Position numbers and translations under genes: made by a program | Notes under the pieces: model-generated | Databases searched by the model: none | The model's input: only the letters and a program-made list of their open reading frames with translations | Told to the model about the DNA's origin: nothing | In this document: positions 35,654-45,025 of the stretch, in pieces | Numbering within the stretch: position 1 is the first letter of the stretch | How the letters are laid out: each line of letters starts with the position of its first letter | Assembly: GCA_963735445.1 (NCBI GenBank) | Contig: CAVTLC010000043.1 | Span: 121,670-185,669, forward strand | Reading direction: 5' to 3' | Source of the DNA: AP-15 sp963735445 | GTDB taxonomy: Bacteria > Pseudomonadota > Alphaproteobacteria > ATCC43930 > CGMCC-115725 | Length of the DNA: 64,000 nucleotides

Positions 35654-38600
35654 ATGGCAAAGCGCATGCTTATCGACGCCACCCACCCCGAAGAGACCCG
35701 GGTGGTGGTGCTCAATGGTAATCGTCTCGAGGAATTCGATTTCGAGGCATCCACAAAGAAACAAGTAAAAGGGAATATTTATCTCGCAAAGGTCACGAGG
35801 GTCGAGCCATCGCTGCAGGCCGCCTTTGTAGAATACGGTGGAAATCGGCACGGCTTTCTGGCATTCAGCGAAATCCACCCGGACTACTATCGGATACCGG
35901 TTGCCGACCGCCGGCATATTGCCGGCTACCAATCTGGCGACCCGGTGCCTTTGGATACCGGGGGCGACGTCACGGATGAGGGCGGCGTACCGCTCGAGGA
36001 GGTATTACCCGAGCCGGTGGCGGTCATCGCGGTAAACCCCGACGACACTGCCGACCATGAGCCATTCTCGAATTCAAGCGATCCTAGCCGCGAAGACGAG
36101 TTACCCGCACCGTCCGCACAAGCCGACACACAGCGGGATTTTGGCTGGGGAACGAGCTCCTTTGGGGTGCCCGGCGAGAGCGAGGCGCCGACGACCGAAC
36201 CGATAGGTACGGCGTTACCGCAAACCGAGCGGGCGTACGAGGAAGCGTTCTCCGCCGAGAAGCCGTCCGAGCCCCGATTCGAAACGACGACCTCTGAGAA
36301 TCTTCGGGGTGACACTCCGCCGGATGCTCCGGCGCGTGGCTGGGTGACAGCGGCCGCACGGGACGAAGTCGTGGTCGCTCCGGACGAGCTGATGACCACC
36401 CCGTCCGGCGAAACTGCCGAGGTTACCGCCCCGACAGAGGCACGCGATACGCCAAGCGGCGTGAGCGATGAGGGCGATGTTGTCGATATCGGCGAGACGC
36501 GCGCCATCGAGGGTCGCAGTTACACGGTTATCGAAGCGCGCTCTGGCGCAGATAGCGAGATCGAATCTGGGGATCGGCGCCCGGCGGAGAATCGCGAAGG
36601 CGACTTCGCCGATTCCCACCCCTACTCGACCGACGAAGGCGATATCGACGACGCGCACGCGCCCGAAGATGAAGCGTCCGAGGGCGCTCAGGTGCGCTCG
36701 GCGGCAAACAGCGAAAGCGAAAAAGCGGCGAGCCGCACGCGCCGGATGATCACGAAGGCGGGGCTTTCGAAGCACGCAAACCGGTCGGGGACGAAGACGG
36801 GGAGCGCGAAGTCGTCGAAACCCTAGGCGGGGACGAATTTGAGGAGGTGGAGACCCAGCGCTCGCGCGCCCATCGGCATTACAAGATCCAGGAAGTGATC
36901 AAGCGCCGGCAAATCATGCTGGTCCAGGTCACCAAGGAGGAGCGCGGCAACAAAGGGGCGGCGCTGACCACCTATCTATCGCTGGCCGGGCGTTATTGCG
37001 TGCTGATGCCCAATACCGCACGCGGCGGCGGAGTTTCGCGCAAGATCACCAACTTGACCGATCGCCGCCGGCTCAAAGATATTCTCGAAGAGCTCGAAAT
37101 CCCAGAAGGCATGGGGGTGATCGTCCGGACCGCCGGGGCCGAGCGCTCGAAAGCCGAAATCAAGCGCGATTACGAATACCTGTTGCGCCTGTGGAACGAG
37201 ATCCGCGAGTTGACCCTGCGGTCTACCGCACCGGCTCTGATCTACGAGGAAGGCGACCTGATCAAGCGCTCGATCCGCGACCTCTACACGCGTGACATCG
37301 ATGAAGTACTAGTCGAGGGCGAGGAAGGGTATCGGACGGCAAAGGCATTTATGAAGATGCTGATGCCGAGCCATGCGAAGCGGGTGCAGCCCTATCGCGA
37401 TCCTCAGATCGGCCTTTTGCACCGCTTTCAGGTCGAGAGTCAGATCGACGCAATCCACTCTCCGGTGGTCCAGTTGCGCTCGGGCGGCTATGTCGTGATC
37501 GACCAAACCGAGGCCTTGGTTGCGATCGACGTCAATTCGGGCCGGTCGACCCGCGAGCGCAACATCGAAGAGACCGCGCTGCGCACCAATCTCGAGGCTG
37601 CCGAGGAGATTGCCCGCCAATTGCGGTTGCGCGACCTCGCCGGTCTGATCGTGATCGATTTCATCGACATGGAGGAATACCGCAACCAGGGTGCGGTCGA
37701 ACGTCGCCTTAAAGAGGCGCTGAAGAACGATCGCGCCCGCATCCAGGTCGGACGCATCAGCCCGTTTGGCCTGTTGGAGATGTCGCGACAGCGGTTGCGG
37801 TCGTCGCTGGTCGAAGCCTCCACCCAGCCTTGTCCGCATTGCGGCGGCACCGGCACGATCCGTTCGACGGAATCGACAGCGCTATACGTATTGCGCTCGA
37901 TCGAGGAGGAAGGGATCCGGCGGCGTTCGGCCGAGGTCTGCGTCTATGTGCCAACCACGGTGGCGCTCTACATTCTTAATTATAAACGAGACTCGTTGGC
38001 GCAGCTCGAAGCGCGGTATGGGATCCATGTGCTGATCGCGCGGGACGATACGCTGATCCCGCCGGCCTTTCGGCTTGAGCGATTGCGTTCGATGGAGCCC
38101 GGCGAAATTCCCGCATTGCTGCCAGCTCCGCTTACCCAGGCTCCGGAGATCGACGAGGACGAAGCCGAAGAGGACCTCGACGAAACGACCGAAGGCGAGG
38201 AGGTCGAGCGATCCGAAGGCGATAGCGAGGACGAGAGAGGCCGCGCGCGCCGCCGCCGCCGCCGGCGCCGGCGCCATGAGGATGAGCGCGGTCGCGCACC
38301 GCTCCCGGCCGGCGAGGAGCAAACCGAAGAACCGCTGGTGGCAGAGGCCGCGGTTTCGGCGATGCCTGAAGCAGAGGGTGACCAGGACAGCGATGACGAC
38401 AGCGATGGCGGGCGCGGCCGTCGCCGTCGCGGGCGGCGCGGCGGAAGACGGCGCGGGCGCCGCGAAGACAACGGAGCTATTGAGATCGGTCGTGTTGCCG
38501 CGGATACCGTCGAAGTCGTTCCGACCAATGGCGCGGCTGGCGACGACGGTTTCTTTGATGAATCGGAGCCGGCAGCGGCAGCCGAAAGCGCGTGGTCGCA

Positions 38601-39321
38601 GTCCATTTCTGCCGAGCCGGAGCCGGCCCTGGCCACAGTCGCGACCGAGATTGAAACAGCAAGCCTGCCGGCCCTCGCCGGCGATGGCGCACTCTCCATG
38701 GGGCCAACATCTGCCATTGAAGAAGCAAGCGGATCGGTCGAACTGACTGCGCCCGCCGAAACGTCGCCGCCGATGCACGACGCTCCAAGTATGTCGCCGG
38801 GAACTGCCACGCCTCTCGACGAGAGCCCGGTACACTACGAGAGCCTGGTCCGAGCTGAGAGCCCGGTTCACCACGAGAGCCCGGTTCACCACGAGAGCTC
38901 GGTCCGCGCTGAGAGTTCGGTCCACTACGAGGGCTCGGACCATGAGAAGAACCCGGTCCGCGAACCAACTCGGTCGCCCTTTGGCGAGCCCCAGACGGCA
39001 TCGATCGAAATCGTCGCCGCGTCCAGCGAGGAAGCGATCACCTCACCATCCGAGCGGGGATACGGAAACGGGGCGAGCCCGCTTGGGTTTTCATCGAGCG
39101 CGGAGCCGATCGCCGAAGTCCCGGTAGCCGAGGCGGCTGATCAGCATCCGATCGAAACGCTTCACCCGGCTCGCGATCCCGAGACGGCTGTCGCACCTCA
39201 CTCTTCTCCTGATGAAGACACGGTTTCGGAGCCCCAAAGCGAACCGGTGCTTGTTCAAGAGGTAACGAAAAAGCCGGAGAACCCGCGCCGCGGCTGGTGG
39301 CAGCGTTTGATCCAGTCTTAG
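35654..39321 (+). CDS. rne: Ribonuclease E (one frame break)
   Basis: About 1222 residues after correction. It opens MAKRMLIDATHPEETRVVVL. The S1 domain begins GNIYLAKVTRVEPSLQAAF and is interrupted after residue 85 by an acidic low-complexity insert of roughly 300 residues, resuming at RHYKIQEVIKRRQIMLVQV. The frame breaks at the A-run 36720-36724; one more A restores it. The catalytic DNase I-like region has VAIDVNSGRSTRERNIEETA and LIVIDFIDMEE with the two metal-binding aspartates, and the zinc link is CPHCGGTG. The C-terminal half is acidic, arginine-rich and repetitive (degradosome scaffold), ending RRGWWQRLIQS. It is the main endonuclease for mRNA decay and rRNA/tRNA maturation. Followed by M48 protease and DsbA-like genes, a known alphaproteobacterial order. 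Confidence 0.95.
38821..38964 (+). repeat. Eight 18-base tandem repeats inside the rne C-terminal region
   Basis: Eight consecutive 18-base units encode six-residue repeats of the type ESPVHY, ESLVRA, ESPVHH, ESPVHH, ESSVRA, ESSVHY, then two diverged units. Units 3 and 4 are identical. Length change by whole units would keep the frame. Confidence 0.9.
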
Positions 39322-39428
39322 CCGACAAGCCGGTCGACTCGCCGACATCGCAGCGCCGTAATTCGCCGTTAACGCGTGGCTGTCACGGCGTTTTAAACGC
39401 CCGCTGCGGTTCATCGAGAACGACATAC

Positions 39429-40797
39429 ATGGCTCTCCGCGCTCTCGTCATTGCCGCGATCCTCTCGCTGACGGCAGCGTTCATGCCCGGTCAATCAGCG
39501 GTGGCGCACGAGGGCGGGTCGGGGAATGGCGTCAGCTTGTTGCGCGACACCGAGATCGAAACCGACATTCACACGATGATGACGCCGATCTGGAAGGCGG
39601 CCGGGCTCGATCCCGACGCCGTCCACGTCTATCTGGTGTCGGACGGCAGCATTAATTCGTTTGTCGCCGGCGGGCAGAACATCTTTATCAACTCTGGCCT
39701 GTTGTTGCACGCCGACACGCCAAATCAGCTGATCGGGGTTCTGGCGCATGAGACCGGGCACATCGCCGGCGGCCACATCTACAAGGGCGCCGAAGCGATG
39801 CACAACGCCAGCATCGAGGAGATCATCGCGATGGTGGCGGGCGTCGCGGCGACTGTCGCGGGACGCGGCAGCGGCGGCGGTGGCGCGCTATTGGGAGCAG
39901 CCGGTGTCGGGCAGCGATCGTATCTGGGGTTTTCGGTGACCCAGGAGGCGACTGCCGACCACGCGGCGATGAACTACCTCGACGCCACCCATCAATCAGC
40001 GCGCGGCCTGCTGCAGTTTTTTGAAAAGCTGCAGAGCCAAGAGTTGCTGATCGGGGTGCACGAAGATCCTTACCTGATGGATCATCCGCTGACGCAGGAA
40101 CGCATCGACTATGTCCGTGACCATGTCGAACGCTCTTCGTATTCGAGGATCGCGGACCCGGTCACTTACGTCGACATGCTGAATCGGATGAAAGTCAAAG
40201 TCGCTGCCTTTACCGAGCCGCCGTCCGTCGACACTGGCGAAATACCCGGACCAAGACCGATCGGTGCTGGCACGCTACGCCCGCGCGATCGCTTACTATC
40301 GAATGCCCGATCTCAATAGGGCATTGCCTGCGATCGATTCACTGATCCGGGATTATCCCCGCGATCCCTATTTTCGCGAACTCAAAGGACAGATGCTGTT
40401 CGAAAATGGGCGAATCGCGGAAGCAGTACAGCCTTATGAAGAGGCGATGCGGATTAATCCCGCGGCACCGCTGCTGCGCATCGAATTGGCACAGGTCTAC
40501 GTCGAGAACAACGATGCTGCCCAGAATAAACGCGCAATCGCCTACCTGAGCGACGCGCTGCGGAGCGAGGACAAGGACGTCGACGCGTGGCATCTGCTCG
40601 CAACCGCTTACGGTCGCGATCACCAGCTCGGAATGGCGGCGTTGTCGCTGGCCGAGGAGGGTCTCGCCGCCGATAACAAAACAAATGCGCTGCAACAATC
40701 GCTGCGCGCCCAGCATCTGCTGCCAAAGAGCAGCATTGCTTATGCGCGGGCACAGCAGATTCATTTGCAAGCGAAGGAGCTCAGCGGTTCGGATTGA
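39429..40797 (+). CDS. Periplasmic M48 metalloprotease with TPR tail, BepA-like (one frame break)
   Basis: About 455 residues after correction. The signal peptide is MALRALVIAAILSLTAAFMP, cleaved near AVA-HE. The zinc site is HETGH in VLAHETGHIAGGHIY, and the third ligand region is TQEATADHAAMNYLD. A glycine-rich loop GRGSGGGGALLGAAGVG lies between. The frame changes near 40221-40230. The other frame then gives RSVLARYARAIAYYRMPDLN and tetratricopeptide-like helices to 40797. BepA-type proteases degrade or assist stalled outer-membrane proteins such as LptD and BamA. Between rne and the DsbA-like gene, a conserved neighbourhood. Confidence 0.88.
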
Positions 40798-40883
40798 ATG
40801 ACGGACCCCGCGCTTTTTCGGTTGCCCGCTACCCTTGCCGCGCTACGCGTAGGCCGCTTTTCCGTTACAAGGAGTCGATTTCG

Positions 40884-41639
40884 ATGCCGGTTGCTTTGCG
40901 ATCCATACTCAAGGGGCTCGCTTGCGGGCTTGTCGCTGCGGCGTGCTTCGGCGGTCTGGCCAGGGCGGCCGATCCCACTCCACCGCCGCAACGCCAGCAG
41001 ATCGAGGCGATCATCCATGATTACCTGATGCAGCATCCCGATGTGCTGATCGCGGCGCTGCGTGAAGCCGAAGACAAGTTGCATCATGAAGACGCGGCCA
41101 AGGCCTCGAAAGCCGTCGCGGAAAACAAAAAAGAAGTCTTTGATGATCCGGCGACGCCGGTCGCGGGCAATCCCGAGGGTGATGTCGCGTTGGTGGAGTT
41201 CTTCGATTACCGCTGCCCGTACTGCAAGCAGGTCGAACCGTCGCTCGAATCGATGCTTAAGCAGGACCCAAAACTTCGTCTTGTTTACAAGGAATTTCCG
41301 ATACTCGGGCCGGTATCGATCACCGCGGCTCAGGCCGCTCTCGCGGCAAAGCGTCAGGGCAAATATGAGGCCTTCCACGCGGCAATGATGGCGGCGCGCG
41401 GCAACATCAGCGATGAAACGATCTACCGAGTTGCCGGCTCAGTTGGGCTCGATCTCGACAAGCTCAAACACGACATGGCGTCGCCCGAGATTGCACAGGC
41501 AATCAAGGACAATCTAAAGCTTGCCGATGCGCTGGATATCCACGGAACCCCGGCGTTTGTCGTCGGTGATCAAGTCGTGCCGGGCGCCGTCGACCTCGAC
41601 GCGCTAAAGGCTATGGTCGCCGACGCGCGCAAAAAGTAA
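40884..41639 (+). CDS. DsbA-family thiol:disulfide protein (Com1-like)
   Basis: 251 residues from ATG 40884, with AAGGAG ten bases before. Signal peptide ILKGLACGLVAAACFGGLAR then A-DPTPPP. A helical segment with IIHDYLMQHPDVLIAALREA precedes the thioredoxin fold, whose active site is FFDYRCPYCKQVEP. The cis-proline loop is HGTPAFVVGDQVVPGAV. Such periplasmic oxidoreductases form or rearrange disulfides in exported proteins. Encoded after the M48 protease, as in many alphaproteobacteria. Stops five bases from the convergent maiA. Confidence 0.9.
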   Translation: MPVALRSILKGLACGLVAAACFGGLARAADPTPPPQRQQIEAIIHDYLMQHPDVLIAALREAEDKLHHEDAAKASKAVAENKKEVFDDPATPVAGNPEGDVALVEFFDYRCPYCKQVEPSLESMLKQDPKLRLVYKEFPILGPVSITAAQAALAAKRQGKYEAFHAAMMAARGNISDETIYRVAGSVGLDLDKLKHDMASPEIAQAIKDNLKLADALDIHGTPAFVVGDQVVPGAVDLDALKAMVADARKK

Positions 41640-41644
41640 GCGGT

Positions 41645-42286
41645 TCAAGCCTCGCGGTCGGGCTGATTGTCCGGGTGTGCGGCCTGAAAAGCAGGCAAAT
41701 TCATGCAGCTATCAAAGATCCGGGCGATCGTCGGATAGGGCGACATGTCGAGCTTGTAGCGCTCCGCGTTGACGACCTGCGGCGCGAGCGCAATGTCGGC
41801 GAGGCCGGGCCGGTCGCCATGACAAAAGACGCCGGTGCGCGGATCGGAAGCGAGCAACGCCTCAAGGGCGTCGAAGCCGGCGGCGATCCAATGATTATAC
41901 CAATTACCGATGTCGTCTTCGCTGCGGCTATAGGTGTGGGTTAGGTAACGCAGCACCCGCAGATTGTTGATCGGGTGGATATCGCAGGCGACGATATCGG
42001 CTAAAGCTCTCACCCGCGCCCGGTCGGCCGCGGTAGCGGGCAACAGCGGCGGTTCGGGATGCGTCTCGTCGAGATATTCGATGATGGCGAGCGACTGGAT
42101 TAGGGTGTGGCCGTCGATTTCGAGCGCGGGCACCAGACCCTGGGGGTTAACGCCGCGATATTCCGGCTTGGCCTGATCGTTGCGCCGCAGGTGGATCGGC
42201 ACCGTATCGTAAGACAGCCCTTTGAGATTGAGGGCGATGCGGACCCGGAACGCGGCCGATGACCGAAAAAACCCATAAAGCTTCAT
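41645..42286 (-). CDS. maiA: Maleylacetoacetate isomerase (zeta-class glutathione transferase)
   Basis: 213 residues. The N-terminal thioredoxin-like domain has the zeta-class active site in MKLYGFFRSSAAFRVRIALN (SSxxxxR form), then VNPQGLVPALEIDGHTL and QSLAIIEYLDETHPEPPLLP. The C-terminal helical domain has DIHPINNLRVLRYLTH, characteristic of MaiA. It converts maleylacetoacetate to fumarylacetoacetate with glutathione in tyrosine/homogentisate breakdown. The other genes of that pathway are not in the window. The assignment rests on the SS motif and the PINNLRVL block. Confidence 0.9.
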   Translation of the reverse strand: MKLYGFFRSSAAFRVRIALNLKGLSYDTVPIHLRRNDQAKPEYRGVNPQGLVPALEIDGHTLIQSLAIIEYLDETHPEPPLLPATAADRARVRALADIVACDIHPINNLRVLRYLTHTYSRSEDDIGNWYNHWIAAGFDALEALLASDPRTGVFCHGDRPGLADIALAPQVVNAERYKLDMSPYPTIARIFDSCMNLPAFQAAHPDNQPDREA

Positions 42287-42428
42287 CGTGCTGTCTTCCG
42301 CATAGACGCCGTCGCTCAGACAAACTCGGCGAAATGGTAACGAAGCGGCCCGGAGAATAGAAGGAGGTGTGTCGAACCGGAATCGGTCGGCTAGGTTCCG
42401 ACCGGCTTCGGGGCTTAATCTAACGTCA

Positions 42429-44810
42429 ATGGGACGTTCTGTGGCGCGATTTTCGCGGAGTAAGATAGCCCGGCCGATGCGCCGGGGAGGGATGACAGCC
42501 GTCGCGCTGATGTCGTTTTCCGCCGCGGCGATCGCGCAGCAAGCACCGCCAACCTCGAGCGCTGCCCCGGATCAAACGATAACCTTGCCCACGGTCGAGG
42601 TTGTTGCGGCGACGCCGCTGCTCGGGTCTGGAGTCGACCGCAACACGGTACCGGCCCAAACTCATGTCCTGACCTCGCGAGACATCACCCGTGATGGCGA
42701 CGCCAACGCATTGCGCGCGCTAAACGAGCAAGTCCCGGGTGTGACACTCGACGCGGCCGCAGGCAACCCGTTCCAGCCGAGCCTGTTCTACCATGGCTTC
42801 CAGGCCTCCCCGCTGCAGGGCAATCCGCAAGGCCTCGCGGTCTATGTCAACGGTGCGCGCTTTAATCAGCCGTTTGGCGACATCGTCAATTGGGACCTAA
42901 TCCCGAGCATCGCAATCGACCGCATGGATCTGGTCGGATCGAACCCCGTTTTTGGCCTCAATGCGTTGGGTGGCGCGCTCGCGGTGCAGATGAAGAACGG
43001 CTTTGGCTATCACGGCGCCGAGGTCGATGCGCTCGGCGGCTCGTTCGACCAATATCAGGGGCAGCTGCAATCTGGTGTCCAGGTCGGCGACACCGCCGCT
43101 TATCTCGCTGTGACCGGGGTGCACGAGGGCGGCTGGCGCGACCTGCAATCGTCGAACCTCGGCAATCTTTATGGCGATATCGGCTGGCGCGGCGATCGTG
43201 GCGAAGTTCACGTTAACGTAATCGCGGCAAACACGCGGCTCAACGGACCCGGAACTTCTCCCGTTCAATTGCTGGCGGTTGATCCCGCCGCGCAATTTAC
43301 CGCTCCCAACCTGATTACCAACAGCTACACACAAGTAAATCTGACGTCCAGCTACCAGATCTCGGACAACACTTCGCTGCAGGGCAATCTATATTCGGAA
43401 TACCTGCTGCAAAAAGTAGCCAACGGCAATGTCCCAAATGCCACACCGTGCGATGATGATACCGGCTTTTTGTGCGTCAGCCCGGGTGTTTTTGCCACCG
43501 GCCGCGACGGCGCTCCGATCACGGATTTTCTAAACGGCGGACCCTATTCCGATCTCGACCAGCAATCGACGAATACCTACGGCTATGGCGGGGCATTGCA
43601 GGCGACGAACCGCACGCCGCTGTTTGGCCACCCAAACCATTTTATCGCCGGCATCAGCTTTGACGGCGGCCAGACCTTGTTCAGCGCCAGCACGCAGATC
43701 GGAGGACTGACGCTCGAGGACCGTGTTTTCTTCGGCCCCGGCATTACCATCGACCAGGCTGACGGATCGATCGCGCCAGTGCGCCTCGCCGTCTCGAACG
43801 CCTATTACGGCGCCTTCTTCACCGACACATTCGATGTCACGCCAAAGCTCTCGGCCAATCTCGCCGGCCGGTACAATTTCGCGCAGATCAACCTCAGTGA
43901 CCAACTCGGCTCCGCGCTCAGCGGCGATCACAGCTTTGGCCATTTCAACCCCGCGGGCGGCCTAACCTGGAAGTTGCTGCCCGAGGTCAGCGCCTATGCC
44001 AGCTATGCCGTGGCCAACCGGGCGCCGACCCCGGCCGAACTGAGCTGCGCCAGTGCTGCCAGTCCGTGCAGCCTCGCCAATTTCTTTGTCGGCGACCCCA
44101 GTCTACAGCAAGTCGTGGCGCATACCGTCGAGGCCGGATTGCGCGCAAGGGCTCATCCTTTTGCCGGCGCGACCCTATCCTCCACCCTCGCTTTTTTTCA
44201 CACGACCCTCGACAACGACATCCAATTCGTCAATAGCCCGATCCAGGGGCGCGCGTTTTTTCAGAATGTCGGCTCGACATTGCGCCAAGGGATCGATCTC
44301 AATATCGAGTTCAAGACCGACCGCCTCCTGGCATGGCTCGCCTATTCCTACACCGACGCCCAGTTTCAGACCGGGTTTACCGCGTCGAGCGAGAACAACC
44401 CTGGCGCCGATTCCGAAGGCAATATCCAAACCCAACCCGGCGACCGCTTGCCTGGGATCCCGGCCAACCTCGTGAAGCTTGGCGTCGATTACAAGCTGAC
44501 CGATGCGTGGACCGTGGGCGGCAGCGGGATCTATGCCAGTGGTCAATTCCTGTTTGGCGACGAGGCCAATCTAACGCCGCCGACACCACCCTATTTTGTG
44601 GCCAACCTGCATACGAGCTATCAAGTGACCAAGAACCTGCAGCTGTACGCGTTGCTGCAGAATGCGTTTAACGCGACCTACTACACCTTCGGTACATTCT
44701 CACCGACCGCATCGATCCCGATCGTACAGGCGCCGGGCGCCACAAACCCGCGCAGCTACAGCCCGGCGGCGCCGATCGGGGTCACCGTCGGCCTGCGCGC
44801 AACGTTTTGA
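42429..44810 (+). CDS. TonB-dependent outer-membrane receptor
   Basis: About 793 residues from ATG 42429; a GTG at 42369 and an ATG at 42477 are alternatives. The signal sequence is near MTAVALMSFSAAAIAQQAP, then a TonB-box-like ITLPTVEVVAATPLLG. The plug domain has GNPFQPSLFYHGFQASPLQG, LAVYVNGARFNQPFGDIVNW and VFGLNALGGALAVQMKNGFG. The remaining 550 residues alternate as barrel strands and end in GVTVGLRATF with a terminal phenylalanine, the usual Bam signal. It takes up a ligand (iron chelate, vitamin or other) across the outer membrane using TonB energy. No neighbour points to the ligand. The overall match to receptors is strong. Confidence 0.9.
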   Translation: MGRSVARFSRSKIARPMRRGGMTAVALMSFSAAAIAQQAPPTSSAAPDQTITLPTVEVVAATPLLGSGVDRNTVPAQTHVLTSRDITRDGDANALRALNEQVPGVTLDAAAGNPFQPSLFYHGFQASPLQGNPQGLAVYVNGARFNQPFGDIVNWDLIPSIAIDRMDLVGSNPVFGLNALGGALAVQMKNGFGYHGAEVDALGGSFDQYQGQLQSGVQVGDTAAYLAVTGVHEGGWRDLQSSNLGNLYGDIGWRGDRGEVHVNVIAANTRLNGPGTSPVQLLAVDPAAQFTAPNLITNSYTQVNLTSSYQISDNTSLQGNLYSEYLLQKVANGNVPNATPCDDDTGFLCVSPGVFATGRDGAPITDFLNGGPYSDLDQQSTNTYGYGGALQATNRTPLFGHPNHFIAGISFDGGQTLFSASTQIGGLTLEDRVFFGPGITIDQADGSIAPVRLAVSNAYYGAFFTDTFDVTPKLSANLAGRYNFAQINLSDQLGSALSGDHSFGHFNPAGGLTWKLLPEVSAYASYAVANRAPTPAELSCASAASPCSLANFFVGDPSLQQVVAHTVEAGLRARAHPFAGATLSSTLAFFHTTLDNDIQFVNSPIQGRAFFQNVGSTLRQGIDLNIEFKTDRLLAWLAYSYTDAQFQTGFTASSENNPGADSEGNIQTQPGDRLPGIPANLVKLGVDYKLTDAWTVGGSGIYASGQFLFGDEANLTPPTPPYFVANLHTSYQVTKNLQLYALLQNAFNATYYTFGTFSPTASIPIVQAPGATNPRSYSPAAPIGVTVGLRATF

Positions 44811-44877
44811 TGCCCCGGGTAATCGGCGGCTTTGGCCCGCGCACTCGCGGCCTCTCGCTCGAAGGACGAGTGCGCGG

Positions 44878-44961
44878 CACCTCGGCGTGCCGGTCGTGAC
44901 TCGCGATCGGAGGATCATCGCCTATGGAAGGGCAGGGCACGTGGAAGTAATCCGGTGCTGA
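44878..44961 (+). pseudogene. Orphan C-terminal relic of a VapC-type PIN toxin
   Basis: The frame reads HLGVPVVTRDRRIIAYGRAG and ends HVEVIRC then TGA, the normal end of a PIN-domain toxin. No upstream PIN part is present: the TonB receptor gene ends 67 bases before. It is a remnant of a lost toxin gene, separate from the intact PIN toxins elsewhere in the window. Confidence 0.75.
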
Positions 44962-45025
44962 CGGATTGATGCTCTGCCCAGCCCAAGATACCCTAGCGCA
45001 GCTAGCGAACGCGAAAGAGACTGGA

